From Hennigella sp045599065 (lineage in GTDB: Bacteria > Bacillota_I > Bacilli_A > Mycoplasmatales > Mycoplasmoidaceae), in NCBI GenBank assembly GCA_045599065.1, contig JAZRVJ010000014.1, forward strand, positions 1-15,866: a stretch of DNA of 15,866 nucleotides. The letters run 5' to 3'. Positions 1 to 6,618 of the stretch are shown piece by piece. The notes below the pieces were generated by a model, which was given only the letters and a program-made list of their open reading frames with translations, had not been told where the DNA came from and ran no database searches. The number at the start of each line of letters is the position of its first letter. The stretch's first letter is position 1. Both the position numbers and the translations under genes were made by a program.

Positions 1-1
1 C

Positions 2-1165
2 CATTATGAAAAGCAAGGTATAAGCAAACTTAAGATTACTCTATATGGTTCTTTTGCCTTAACAGGTAAAGGACACTTAATGGATAAAGCAATTGATGAA
101 GTCTTTGCTAAATATCCACATGAATATGTTTGAAACTTAAAAGACCAAACTCCACACCCAAATACAATGGATGTTGAAGTATATGGTAAAGATGGTAAAC
201 TAATCGTTAACAAACGTTTTGTTTCAATTGGTGGTGGAACAATCTGTATTGCTGGTGATCCACCTTTAAAGGATGTATATCCTTATCGTGACTTTGCAGA
301 AATGAAAGCAATCATTAAGAAAGATAAAATTTCTTGCTTTGAATTCTTGGCTCGTCACGAACCAAAAGAAGATTTAACTAAACTTTATGATGAAATGATT
401 GAAAGCTTTGAAGGCACAATCAAATCTGGTTTAAGCAAATCTGGTTCAATTGAAGGTCTAGTAGACTTCAAACGTAGAGCTAAACTAGTTTATGATTCAG
501 TTAAACCAAATGATCCTGAATATGTAAAAAGAATTAAATTAGTTTCTGCTTATGCTATGGCTACTAACGAAGAAGCAGTTGAATATGGTATGGTAGTTAC
601 TGCTCCTACTTGTGGTTCAGCAGGAACAATGCCTGGTATCTACAAATACATTGTTGATAAATATAAACCAAGCAAAGAAAAACTTTATGAAGCATTCTCT
701 GCTGCTGCTTTAATTGGTATAACAATTAAACAAAACGGTTCAGTAGCTGGTGCAACTGGTGGTTGTCAAGCTGAAGTTGGTGTTGCTACTGCTTTAGCTG
801 CTGCAATGTATGCTGTAATTGTTTATGATGCAGATATTGACGAAGTTGAAAAAGCAGGTGAAGCTGCTTTACAACAACTAGTTGGTATGACTTGTGATGC
901 TGTTGGTCAATGTGCTTATGTTCCTTGCATCCAAAGAAATGCTATCTATTCAATGAGAGCAATGGATGCTGCAGAATTAGCACACAACATGAAAGGCATG
1001 AAACAAGTTGTTCATATGGATGACTCAATTGCTGCATGTTTCCAATCTGGTAACGACTTACTAGATGGATATCGTGAAACATCTAAACTTGGTCTTGCAA
1101 AACACTGTAAGTATGTTCTAAAGTTTAGAAAGAACATTCAATTTGATGAACAAGAAAAGAAGTAG
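2..1165 (+). CDS. sdaA: L-serine dehydratase (L-serine ammonia-lyase), iron-sulfur type, single chain; 5' end cut by window
   Basis: Deaminates L-serine to pyruvate and ammonia in the cytoplasm with a [4Fe-4S] cluster. The open frame runs in from the left edge, giving 387 visible residues and a TAG stop. A TGA at 131-133 is Trp in this code. The visible start holds the end of the beta domain (GSFALTGKGH, then HPNTM, typical of the family). The alpha domain follows, with TAPTCGSAGTMPG, GATGGCQAEVG and CDAVGQCAYVPC, whose cysteines match the cluster ligands of the family. Single-chain enzymes are about 450 residues, so roughly 60 are missing to the left. Fusion of beta and alpha domains in one chain differs from the two-subunit Bacillus type. 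A terminator hairpin overlaps the stop codon. With the cysteine desulfidase-like gene downstream it suggests amino acids are fermented through pyruvate. Family assignment is firm; substrate is inferred from the family. Confidence 0.95.
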
Positions 1166-1184
1166 TTAGACTACTTCTTTTTTA
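1155..1184 (+). terminator. Rho-independent terminator of the serine dehydratase gene
   Basis: An 11-bp perfect stem (AAAAGAAGTAG paired with CTACTTCTTTT) closes a 5-nt loop TTAGA and ends in a T run. The left arm contains the last codons and TAG stop of the dehydratase, and the right side runs directly into the promoter of the next gene. Confidence 0.85.
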
Positions 1185-1194
1185 TAATATAAGT
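1183..1194 (+). promoter_or_regulatory. -10 box of the PepD-like lipoprotein gene, predicted leaderless transcript
   Basis: A perfect TATAAT lies at 1183-1188 and the ATG begins at 1195, only 6 nt later. A normal -10 to start-point distance of about 7 nt puts transcription start on or next to the A of the ATG, so the mRNA would have no leader or ribosome binding site. No good -35 is visible because the terminator occupies that region. Confidence 0.65.
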
Positions 1195-2925
1195 ATGAAA
1201 AAGAAAATTATATTACCTACATTAATCATAGCAACAGCAATCCCTTCTTTAAGTTTGGTTAGTTGCAACCAATATGAAATGTCTGAAACAACAAAAGCAA
1301 TTGTTGATGAATTTATAGGAAATGAGGAAAAGGGAATCGTTGGAATCACTTCTATTCCTAGACCAAGTAATTTTTGCTATTATATAGCTGCTCATTTAGC
1401 AGATTACATAAGTAAAATTCTAGATGGAGAGATTGATACATATCAAGGTATAGATATGTATAACAATGTTTGATGCGCTATACCTCCAACAACAGGGTGT
1501 GAAAACTGAAAACCGCTCATTCTTCAAGGACACATTGATATGGTTGTGGCCGGCATGACTGAAGAGGAGTCATTACAAAAAGGTATTGATGCTGTGGTTG
1601 ATGGTTCTACAATCCATTCAAGAGATTATAAGACATCGTTGGGTGCTGATAATGGTATCGGTGGAGCAATGATGCTACATTTACTTAAAACGAGACATGA
1701 ATATAATCATGGTTTAATTAAATTTATTTTTACTGCAGATGAAGAAGTTGGATTAATTGGTGCACATTATATCGATGAACAAGTAATGAAAGACCAAAAG
1801 GTTGGTGGTAACTTTATTCCTTACCTTTTAAATATTGATGCTGAGCATAAAGGTGAAATATATCGTTCATGCACAGGTAACTTTTTGGGCAAATTTTACC
1901 AATCTTATACAAAACAAGGTCCAACAAACCATCAAGAAGAAGCCTTACCTTATCCTATTGATATAAAGCTTGACGGCCTTATTGGTGGTCATAGTGGACT
2001 CGACATTGGAAAAGGCTATGCATCAGCTGACAGAATTTTATTTGAATTACAAAATGAATTAATTGCAAATAATATTCGTATCCAACTTGTTGGCTACAAT
2101 CACGAAAAGGTTGTTGATGGACGAATAGTTGATATCAAATGACAAACAAATCAACTTATTCAAAATGGTCATGTGCAATTCTTGTGTGATAAAGACCACA
2201 GTTCAATTAAACCCATTTTAGAAAAGTGTATTAAAGATTGAAAAACAAAATATACAGGTGAAAATGTTAATAATTGAAAGTTTGATTTGTCTTCTTTTAC
2301 ATGAACAGAAAATGTTGGTTTTATAACTGAAGAAGATACTAAAAAAATAATTCATTTAATAGGATCAAATGAAGAACCAGCCAATTTAGATAAGCAAAAA
2401 GATGGTATGCCTTATGGTGTTTTTCAATGAAAAGATGATCAAGTAACACCAAAAGCAAGCGGAAACATTGGACCAATTAAAATTTGTCAAGGTATCAATC
2501 CAAATAATATTGACTTTGAAATTAGAGATTTGGTCAGAACATCGGTTTATGGTGATGATTCTGTTGACTGATCACCAATTAAAATGGAAAACAACTATGT
2601 AGAGGCAGCAACTAAAGCAGGCGTATTATATAAACGTGAAAGCGGTTATCAACCATGAGAATATAAGGGTTACAACCCTTTGGTAGACTTTTTGGTTAAA
2701 GATTATAAAAACAAATTACATTGTGATCCAATCATAACTGATACAAAAGGTGGTGTTGAACCCGCTGAATGAGTTACTAAAAATCCAGACATAATTTGTT
2801 CTTGTATTGGTGCTCAAATCGACAATGCTCACACAACAAAAGAAACATTGCATTTAGATTCAATAGATGTTTGCTTCCAAGCAATCTTAGATACCATTGC
2901 TTGAATGCAAAATCCTCAGCTCTAA
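1195..2925 (+). CDS. pepD: Lipoprotein-anchored M20 peptidase, PepD-like (Xaa-His dipeptidase family)
   Basis: Predicted zinc dipeptidase of family M20 (PepD, aminoacyl-histidine dipeptidase), 576 residues with many TGA Trp codons. Residues 1-24 are a lipoprotein signal peptide (MKKKIILPTL ... SLVSC, lipid Cys at 24). The catalytic chain follows: QGHIDMV with H113 and D115, GADNGIGG near 150-157, ADEEVG with the acidic pair at 183-184, NIDAE near 213-217, GGHSGLDIGKG (typical of PepD), and a C-terminal IGAQIDNAHT with the last ligand His near 546. All expected M20 metal and catalytic residues look present. Cytoplasmic PepD enzymes are about 480-490 residues and have no signal, so export to the outer face of the membrane is unusual and suggests use of host peptides. 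The start is set by the signal peptide and by the TATAAT only 6 nt upstream. Exact dipeptide specificity cannot be read from sequence. Confidence 0.9.
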
Positions 2926-2952
2926 AAATATAGGTTATACCTATATTTTTGT
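2924..2952 (+). terminator. Rho-independent terminator after the PepD-like gene
   Basis: An 11-bp perfect stem (AAAAATATAGG with CCTATATTTTT) and 5-nt loop TTATA. It begins inside the TAA stop codon and ends in a T run that merges with the next promoter. Confidence 0.85.
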
Positions 2953-2954
2953 TT

Positions 2955-2989
2955 TATAATTGTAATCATTGAAAGGTCGTTTATTTGAA
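2955..2989 (+). promoter_or_regulatory. Promoter -10 and leader of the cysteine desulfidase-like gene
   Basis: TATAAT at 2955-2960 directly follows the previous terminator. The leader has GAAAGG at 2971-2976, a possible ribosome binding site about 13 nt before ATG 2990, which is somewhat far. A TTG at 2969 overlaps this site and is an unlikely start. Confidence 0.65.
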
Positions 2990-4327
2990 ATGAAAAAAAT
3001 GAATAAAAAAGAATATTTGCTTAAGTTACTTCACCAACAAGTTCAACCTGCACTTGGTTGTACTGAAATTGGTATAGTATCTTTAGCTGCTGCAAAAGCA
3101 GGTAAATTACTTCCAGGTAAAGTAGTTGGAGCAACTGTACATGTTTCTCCATATGTTTATAGAAACGATGGTAGAGTAGGTGTACCTAGATTAGGAACAT
3201 GCGGGATGAAAGTTATTACTGCTGCTGGTTTATTACTTAAAAACCCTGAAAAGAAGTTAAATTGTTTAGATGATTTAACTCCTGCAACAATTAAACAAGC
3301 ATTTAAGTTTGGTGCAATTAACAATCCTGCAATTGTTGAACATGTAGACTATAAAGCACACCCAGTTTATACAAAGGTTTGTGCTATAGACAATAGAGGT
3401 AACAAATCTGAAGTTACTATTAAATTTATGCATGACAACATTGTCTCTGCTAAATTAAACGGTAAAGAAACACTTAAATCAGCAAAAAAATCTGCTGGTG
3501 GTGAAAAAGAAATTGACTTTGATAAAATTGTTGATCAATTAAAAATCAAAGAAGTTTACCAAATTTGTAAAACACTTACATTAAAAGAAATTAAATTTCT
3601 AAATGATGGTGTGTTATTAAACCAAAAAGTAAGAATTGAAGGTTTAAAACACCCTGAACCTCATTCTTTATCTAAAGTATGACAAAGAATGTTATCTAAA
3701 GATAGTAGTTCATTCGGTTTTGTTAGAGAAAGTTGAACAGCTCAAATCTTAGGTTATCTTTGTGCTGCTGTAGATGCAAGAATGTATGGATGTCCACTTC
3801 CTGTTATGTCTTCAGCTAGGTCTGGTGACCATGGATTAACAGTTACTATCCCTCAAAACATCCATGCTAAATTCTTTGATGTAAAAAGAATCAAATTATT
3901 ACAATCAGTAGCATTTGCTCACTATATTACATGAAAGATCAAATCTAAAATTGGTCACTTATGTGGTATGTGTGGTTCAGCTGTTGCAGCTGGTGCTGCT
4001 ACAACTTGTGGTATTGCTTTCCAAAGAGGCTGAAGCTGACAAAAGATCAATGATCTTTTAAACATGCACTTAGCAAGTCAAGCAGGAATTGTTTGTGATG
4101 GTGCTAAACCAAGTTGTTCATTTAAGATTATGTCTTCAATGATTTGTGGTTTCTTATGTCTATCAATTATTGAAAATGGTGGTAAGATTGCTCACAAAGA
4201 TGGTATTGTTCACAAAGATGTTGAACATACAATCAACAACTTAAAAGCATATTCTAAAGCTACACAAGAAAACTGTGTTGAGGCCATGGTAGACATCATG
4301 ACAAAGATGGCTAAACTAAGCGACTAA
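2990..4327 (+). CDS. L-cysteine desulfidase / UPF0597 (YhaM/CdsB-like) iron-sulfur protein
   Basis: Member of the UPF0597 family, related to the serine dehydratase alpha domain. Characterised members cleave L-cysteine to pyruvate, sulfide and ammonia. It has 445 residues, close to the roughly 436 of E. coli YhaM. The N-terminus has the family signature QVQPALGCTEIGIVSLA with Cys at 24. Conserved SSARSGDHGLTVTIP, GHLCGMCGSAVAAGAATTCG and GIVCDGAKPSCSFK follow, supplying the cysteines expected to bind a [4Fe-4S] cluster. TGA codons at 3680-3682 and elsewhere are Trp. ATG 2990 is chosen because it gives the family's usual start; ATG 2999 is possible and TTG 2969 unlikely. It has its own promoter and terminator. 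Together with the upstream serine dehydratase it implies two parallel routes from amino acids to pyruvate. A serine or other beta-lyase substrate cannot be excluded. Confidence 0.9.
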
Positions 4328-4341
4328 TTCAATTGATAAAG

Positions 4342-4370
4342 AAAAAGTAGACCCGAAGGTCTACTTTTTT
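4342..4370. terminator. Bidirectional terminator between convergent genes
   Basis: A 12-bp stem (AAAAAGTAGACC with GGTCTACTTTTT) with a 4-nt loop and a T run on both strands. It lies 15 nt after the desulfidase-like stop and 17 nt after the stop of the minus-strand SWIB gene. Read on the minus strand the loop is TTCG closed by C-G, the extra-stable UUCG tetraloop. Confidence 0.9.
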
Positions 4371-4386
4371 TGAAAGTCAAAATTAA

Positions 4387-4638
4387 CTATTTCTTAAGTT
4401 CTTTGCTCATACATTTAGCAAGTGCGAACATAGAGATTTGCTTTTTGCCACCAAATAATGGTTTTAATTTAGCATCAGCATTAATCATTCTTTTGTTCTT
4501 CTTGTCTTGAAGTTTGTGCTTCTTAATGTATGCTCAAACCTTCTTAACTGCTTGTGGTCTAGTAACTTTACCAGCACCAATAACTACAGCTAATTTCTTA
4601 GAAGGAGTTAATTTTTGTTCTGTAATACTTTTTCCCAT
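4387..4638 (-). CDS. Stand-alone SWIB/MDM2-domain protein
   Basis: An 83-residue protein that is almost entirely one SWIB domain (residues about 10-82). Recognisable stretches are LAVVIGAGKVTRPQAVKKVW, AYIKKHKLQDKKNKRMI, ADAKLKPLFGG and ISMFALAKCMSKEL, which align well with my recollection of the chlamydial SWIB proteins. SWIB domains occur in eukaryotic chromatin remodellers, at the C-terminus of chlamydial topoisomerase I and as small free proteins in some bacteria; the bacterial role is unclear but probably nucleoid or DNA related. The conserved Trp in KKVWAYIKK is a TGA codon (antisense TCA near 4537), so standard-code gene finders split it. The start ATG has AAAGGA 7 nt upstream and a TATAAT 20 nt upstream on the minus strand. 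It is rich in Lys, consistent with nucleic-acid contact. Confidence 0.92.
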
Positions 4639-4664
4639 ATAAGGATCCTTTCACTAATATTATA
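4639..4664 (-). promoter_or_regulatory. Promoter -10 and Shine-Dalgarno of the SWIB gene
   Basis: On the minus strand a TATAAT lies at 4664-4659, followed by a leader of about 14 nt containing AAAGGA 7 nt before the ATG at 4638. The short leader matches other genes in the window. Confidence 0.65.
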
Positions 4665-4692
4665 TATAAATCCTTATATTATTACTTATTTA

Positions 4693-4728
4693 TTAAATAG
4701 GTAATTCCTACCTAAATTACCTATTTAA
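4693..4728 (-). terminator. Hairpin between the membrane-protein gene and the SWIB gene
   Basis: A 14-bp perfect stem (TTAAATAGGTAATT with AATTACCTATTTAA) with an 8-nt loop, starting 1 nt after the stop of the membrane-protein gene on the minus strand. The following minus-strand sequence is only moderately T-rich, so termination may be partial and the SWIB gene may receive some read-through. Confidence 0.6.
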
Positions 4729-4729
4729 A

Positions 4730-5176
4730 TTAGTGTTTTTTAACCTTTTTGTTTTTAGCTACAATGATGGTAGATAAGATAACATGATATAAACTTCAAA
4801 AAGCAGAAAGGCCTGTTAATGTAAAGCAAATAATATCACTAAACGGTAAGGGTAATTCTATTGAAATATCGCAAACTCAAGCTCATCATGCTGGAATAGT
4901 TATTGCTAAACCTAGAATTGAAATGATTAAAGTGCTTATAAAAAAGGCTTTACCAGTCATCCTATTTAAAACAACCTTTTCTTTCCTTCTTAAGATAGCT
5001 TGAACTATGCTTAATACATGAATTACAATAAAGAGAGAAAAGCTCCCTAGTAAAGAAGATGAAACATAATTTTCTAAATTAATAGCAAGCATTATTCATG
5101 CAGCGAGTTGTAAAAATACTCCAATCCAACCAAGAATCATTTCAGACGAATTTAATCTATTAGCTCTTTTATTCAT
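4730..5176 (-). CDS. Small four-helix membrane protein, function unknown
   Basis: A 148-residue protein not recognised as a named family. It has a short basic N-terminus and four hydrophobic segments at about residues 13-33, 41-61, 77-100 and 114-140, with a basic loop RRKEK at 63-67 between helices 2 and 3 and a basic tail KNKKVKKH. By the positive-inside rule both ends and the 2-3 loop face the cytoplasm. Five or more Trp codons are TGA, including two adjacent ones in the PAWWAWV stretch, so only a central fragment is visible to the standard code. The start is supported by AGGAG 4 nt upstream and a TATAAT further up. It lies upstream of the SWIB gene on the same strand, separated by a hairpin. 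No catalytic or transport motif is apparent. Confidence 0.85.
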
Positions 5177-5198
5177 ATATCTCCTGACAATAATTATA
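5177..5198 (-). promoter_or_regulatory. Promoter -10 and Shine-Dalgarno of the membrane-protein gene
   Basis: The minus strand has TATAAT at 5198-5193 and AGGAG 4 nt before the ATG at 5176. It diverges from the lipoprotein promoter at 5245; the roughly 45 bp between them carry no other obvious element. Confidence 0.65.
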
Positions 5199-5244
5199 CT
5201 TGTGTATAAGCGTAGTTTTCTAAGTAGTTACATAATAAAAAAAA

Positions 5245-5266
5245 TATAATTAACAAATATTTAATT
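5245..5266 (+). promoter_or_regulatory. Promoter -10 of the first array lipoprotein; leader without Shine-Dalgarno
   Basis: TATAAT at 5245-5250 with 16 nt to the ATG. Unlike the four later lipoprotein genes, the leader (TAACAAATATTTAATT) has no GAGG, so translation starts without a clear ribosome binding site. Confidence 0.6.
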
Positions 5267-6022
5267 ATGAAAAGTTGAAAAATAATTTTACCTAGTTTAA
5301 TAGCAACAAGTAGCTTACCATTAGTAAGTTTGGTTAGTTGTGGTAAAACTACATTGTTACTAAACGAATGAAACGGTTCAACATCGTGCCTTGAATCGAA
5401 ATTTAGACAAATGGGCACAGGTGAATCATATGATTTCTCTATTAGTGTAAAAGATTGGCCTATGTCTCACGAAGCAGATTTTTATTATTACTTTGCACTT
5501 TATCTAGATAATGGCAGTGGTGGTCATATTCCTTTTAAATTTAAAAAAGATGAATCATTAAAAATTTATGTTGATAATGAACAATTAACAAGTACAGAAT
5601 GAACTTATAGTGATGGTGCTTGTTTATTTACAGACCAAGAAGTTATTCAACGAATGCTAAGCGCTAAAAAAATTACAGGATCATTTACAATAGATGGTCC
5701 AGAAAAATATACATCATTTTTACATGTATGTTATTATGGTGATTGACACGTAAGAACAATGGAAATCAAACAAACAAATGGTGAAGATTTTCCTACTTCA
5801 ATAAGTGTTGGTCAACAAATAACTGTTGCTGCATATTATAAAGGTGAGATTCTTAAAGACTCCCATTTCTTCTCTGAGTTACCAGCTGCCACTGTTGCCC
5901 CTGGCAAAAACCTAGGAGAATACATAATTACAGGCGTAGAAGTTGGAGAAGCAAGAATTAAATGCATGGTTGCTCTCTATGGTGATGAAATTCGTGAATT
6001 TAATGTTACATCACAAGAGTAA
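5267..6022 (+). CDS. Lipoprotein of unknown function (array member 1)
   Basis: A 251-residue predicted lipoprotein. Residues 1-25 form the signal peptide (MKSWKIILPSLIATSSLPLV then SLVSC, lipid Cys 25), nearly the same as in the four downstream paralogues. The mature chain is polar with Trp, Tyr and Phe spread through it. Its last 80 or so residues (TSISVGQQITVAAYY ... GEYIITGVEVGEARIKCMV) have the alternating pattern of an Ig-like beta-sandwich, but this is only a resemblance. No repeat or enzyme motif is seen. TGA codons at 5276-5278, 5600-5602 and elsewhere are Trp. The start is set by the signal peptide. It is followed by its own terminator and then by a convergent small gene. Likely surface-exposed and anchored in the cell membrane; ligand unknown. 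Confidence 0.88.
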
Positions 6023-6041
6023 TGCTTTGCATTACTTTTTT
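6018..6041 (+). terminator. Rho-independent terminator of array lipoprotein 1
   Basis: The stem AGTAATGC / GCATTACT with loop TTT is followed by a T run. The TAA stop codon at 6020-6022 lies inside the left arm. Confidence 0.75.
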
Positions 6042-6073
6042 ATTAATAAAATGTATTTCTATTCTTAACACAA

Positions 6074-6427
6074 CTATCTAGTTCTTAAATTGTTAAGCTT
6101 AGCAAAAGAATCTAGTTTTTTGTCAACCATTTGTGAAATCTCTAAACGAAAATCATTCATGTAAGTGGTAAACCACTTAGGTGGGTTGTCAGGGTTATTG
6201 ATAGCTTTGTCAATCTTTTGATCGATCTTTTGTTCAATTTTCTTTTCAAACTTATCCATGTAAGTGGTAAACCACTTAGGTGGATTGTTAGGTTTGTTTG
6301 GTTTTTGCTTAAACATAACTATTAATACTTCACTGTTATCTTTATAAGTTTTAGATAGTTTAGCCAAATCTTTGGCTTTGAGTATCTTATGTATATTATA
6401 AAATTTTAATAATTCACTTTTGTTCAT
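6074..6427 (-). CDS. Small coiled-coil protein with two NPPKWFTTYM repeats
   Basis: A 117-residue cytoplasmic protein without signal peptide, not assigned to a named family. The N-terminal 50 residues are mixed and basic. Two tandem repeats follow, each NPPKWFTTYM(D/N) plus a charged helix of roughly 20-25 residues (FEKKIEQKIDQKIDKAI, then FRLEISQMVDKKLDSFAKL). Both helices have the I/L spacing of a coiled coil and probably oligomerise. The two Trp codons in the repeat are TGG, although most Trp in the window is TGA, and each copy sits in an identical 27-bp DNA repeat. No Shine-Dalgarno is seen before ATG 6427, and an inverted repeat lies 8 nt upstream. Its C-terminus (KLNNLRTR) resembles that of the partial gene at the right edge (KLNNLKH). 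It interrupts the lipoprotein array on the opposite strand. Role unknown; reality is supported by the repeats and intact frame. Confidence 0.75.
   Translation of the reverse strand: MNKSELLKFYNIHKILKAKDLAKLSKTYKDNSEVLIVMFKQKPNKPNNPPKWFTTYMDKFEKKIEQKIDQKIDKAINNPDNPPKWFTTYMNDFRLEISQMVDKKLDSFAKLNNLRTR
6158..6184 (-). repeat. 27-bp palindromic direct repeat, copy 1
   Basis: Begins CATGTAAGTGG on the plus strand and is identical to copy 2 at 6257-6283. It contains the perfect inverted repeat AAGTGGTAAACCACTT and encodes PPKWFTTYM on the minus strand. Confidence 0.85.
6257..6283 (-). repeat. 27-bp palindromic direct repeat, copy 2
   Basis: Identical to the copy at 6158-6184, including the 16-nt palindrome. 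The start-to-start distance is 99 bp, 33 codons, so the repeat is in frame. Confidence 0.85.
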
Positions 6428-6435
6428 AATGTTTT

Positions 6436-6455
6436 AATACCCAAATATGGGTATT
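6436..6455 (-). promoter_or_regulatory. Inverted repeat upstream of the coiled-coil protein gene
   Basis: AATACCC and GGGTATT separated by 6 nt lie 8 nt upstream of the ATG on the minus strand. A possible -10 (TATATT, 6465-6460) lies just beyond, so the repeat would be at the transcript start or an operator. A further GGG-TATTT-CCC overlaps it. The role is inferred only from position. Confidence 0.4.
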
Positions 6456-6507
6456 TCCCAATATACTATTGACTTAAAAATTTAAAAATGTAACACTAAA
6501 TCTTAAA

Positions 6508-6549
6508 AAACATATATATCTTAGATATATATGTTTGTTTTTTATTTTT
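6508..6549. terminator. Orphan strong hairpin with T tract
   Basis: A 13-bp perfect stem (AAACATATATATC with GATATATATGTTT), loop TTA, followed on the plus strand by a T-rich tract. No plus-strand gene lies between the previous terminator at 6040 and this hairpin, so what it terminates is unknown. The minus strand also shows a short T run. Confidence 0.55.
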
Positions 6550-6567
6550 ATGTAAACGTAAGGCTGT

Positions 6568-6594
6568 AAAAGACTAATGAGTTAGTCTTTTATT
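6568..6594 (+). terminator. Terminator-like hairpin abutting the array lipoprotein 2 promoter
   Basis: A 10-bp stem (AAAAGACTAA with TTAGTCTTTT) with loop TGAG, immediately upstream of TATAAT at 6595. It has the same placement as the palindromic terminators before array members 3-5, although no plus-strand gene ends just before it. Confidence 0.6.
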
Positions 6595-6618
6595 TATAAT
6601 ATAAGCATGAGGTAATTT
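6595..6618 (+). promoter_or_regulatory. Promoter -10 and Shine-Dalgarno of array lipoprotein 2
   Basis: TATAAT 6595-6600, GAGG 6609-6612, and 6 nt to ATG 6619. The -10 to ATG gap is 18 nt, the same as for members 3, 4 and 5. Confidence 0.75.

Noticed and set aside
1471..2142. In-frame TGA codons that would make the peptidase and most other genes look like pseudogenes
   Set aside because: TGA falls at conserved Trp positions in many unrelated families here, and frames stay open between TAA/TAG stops, so this is genetic code 4 and not decay.
2969..2989. TTG start for the cysteine desulfidase-like gene
   Set aside because: The TTG overlaps the likely ribosome binding site, and ATG 2990 gives the usual family N-terminus.
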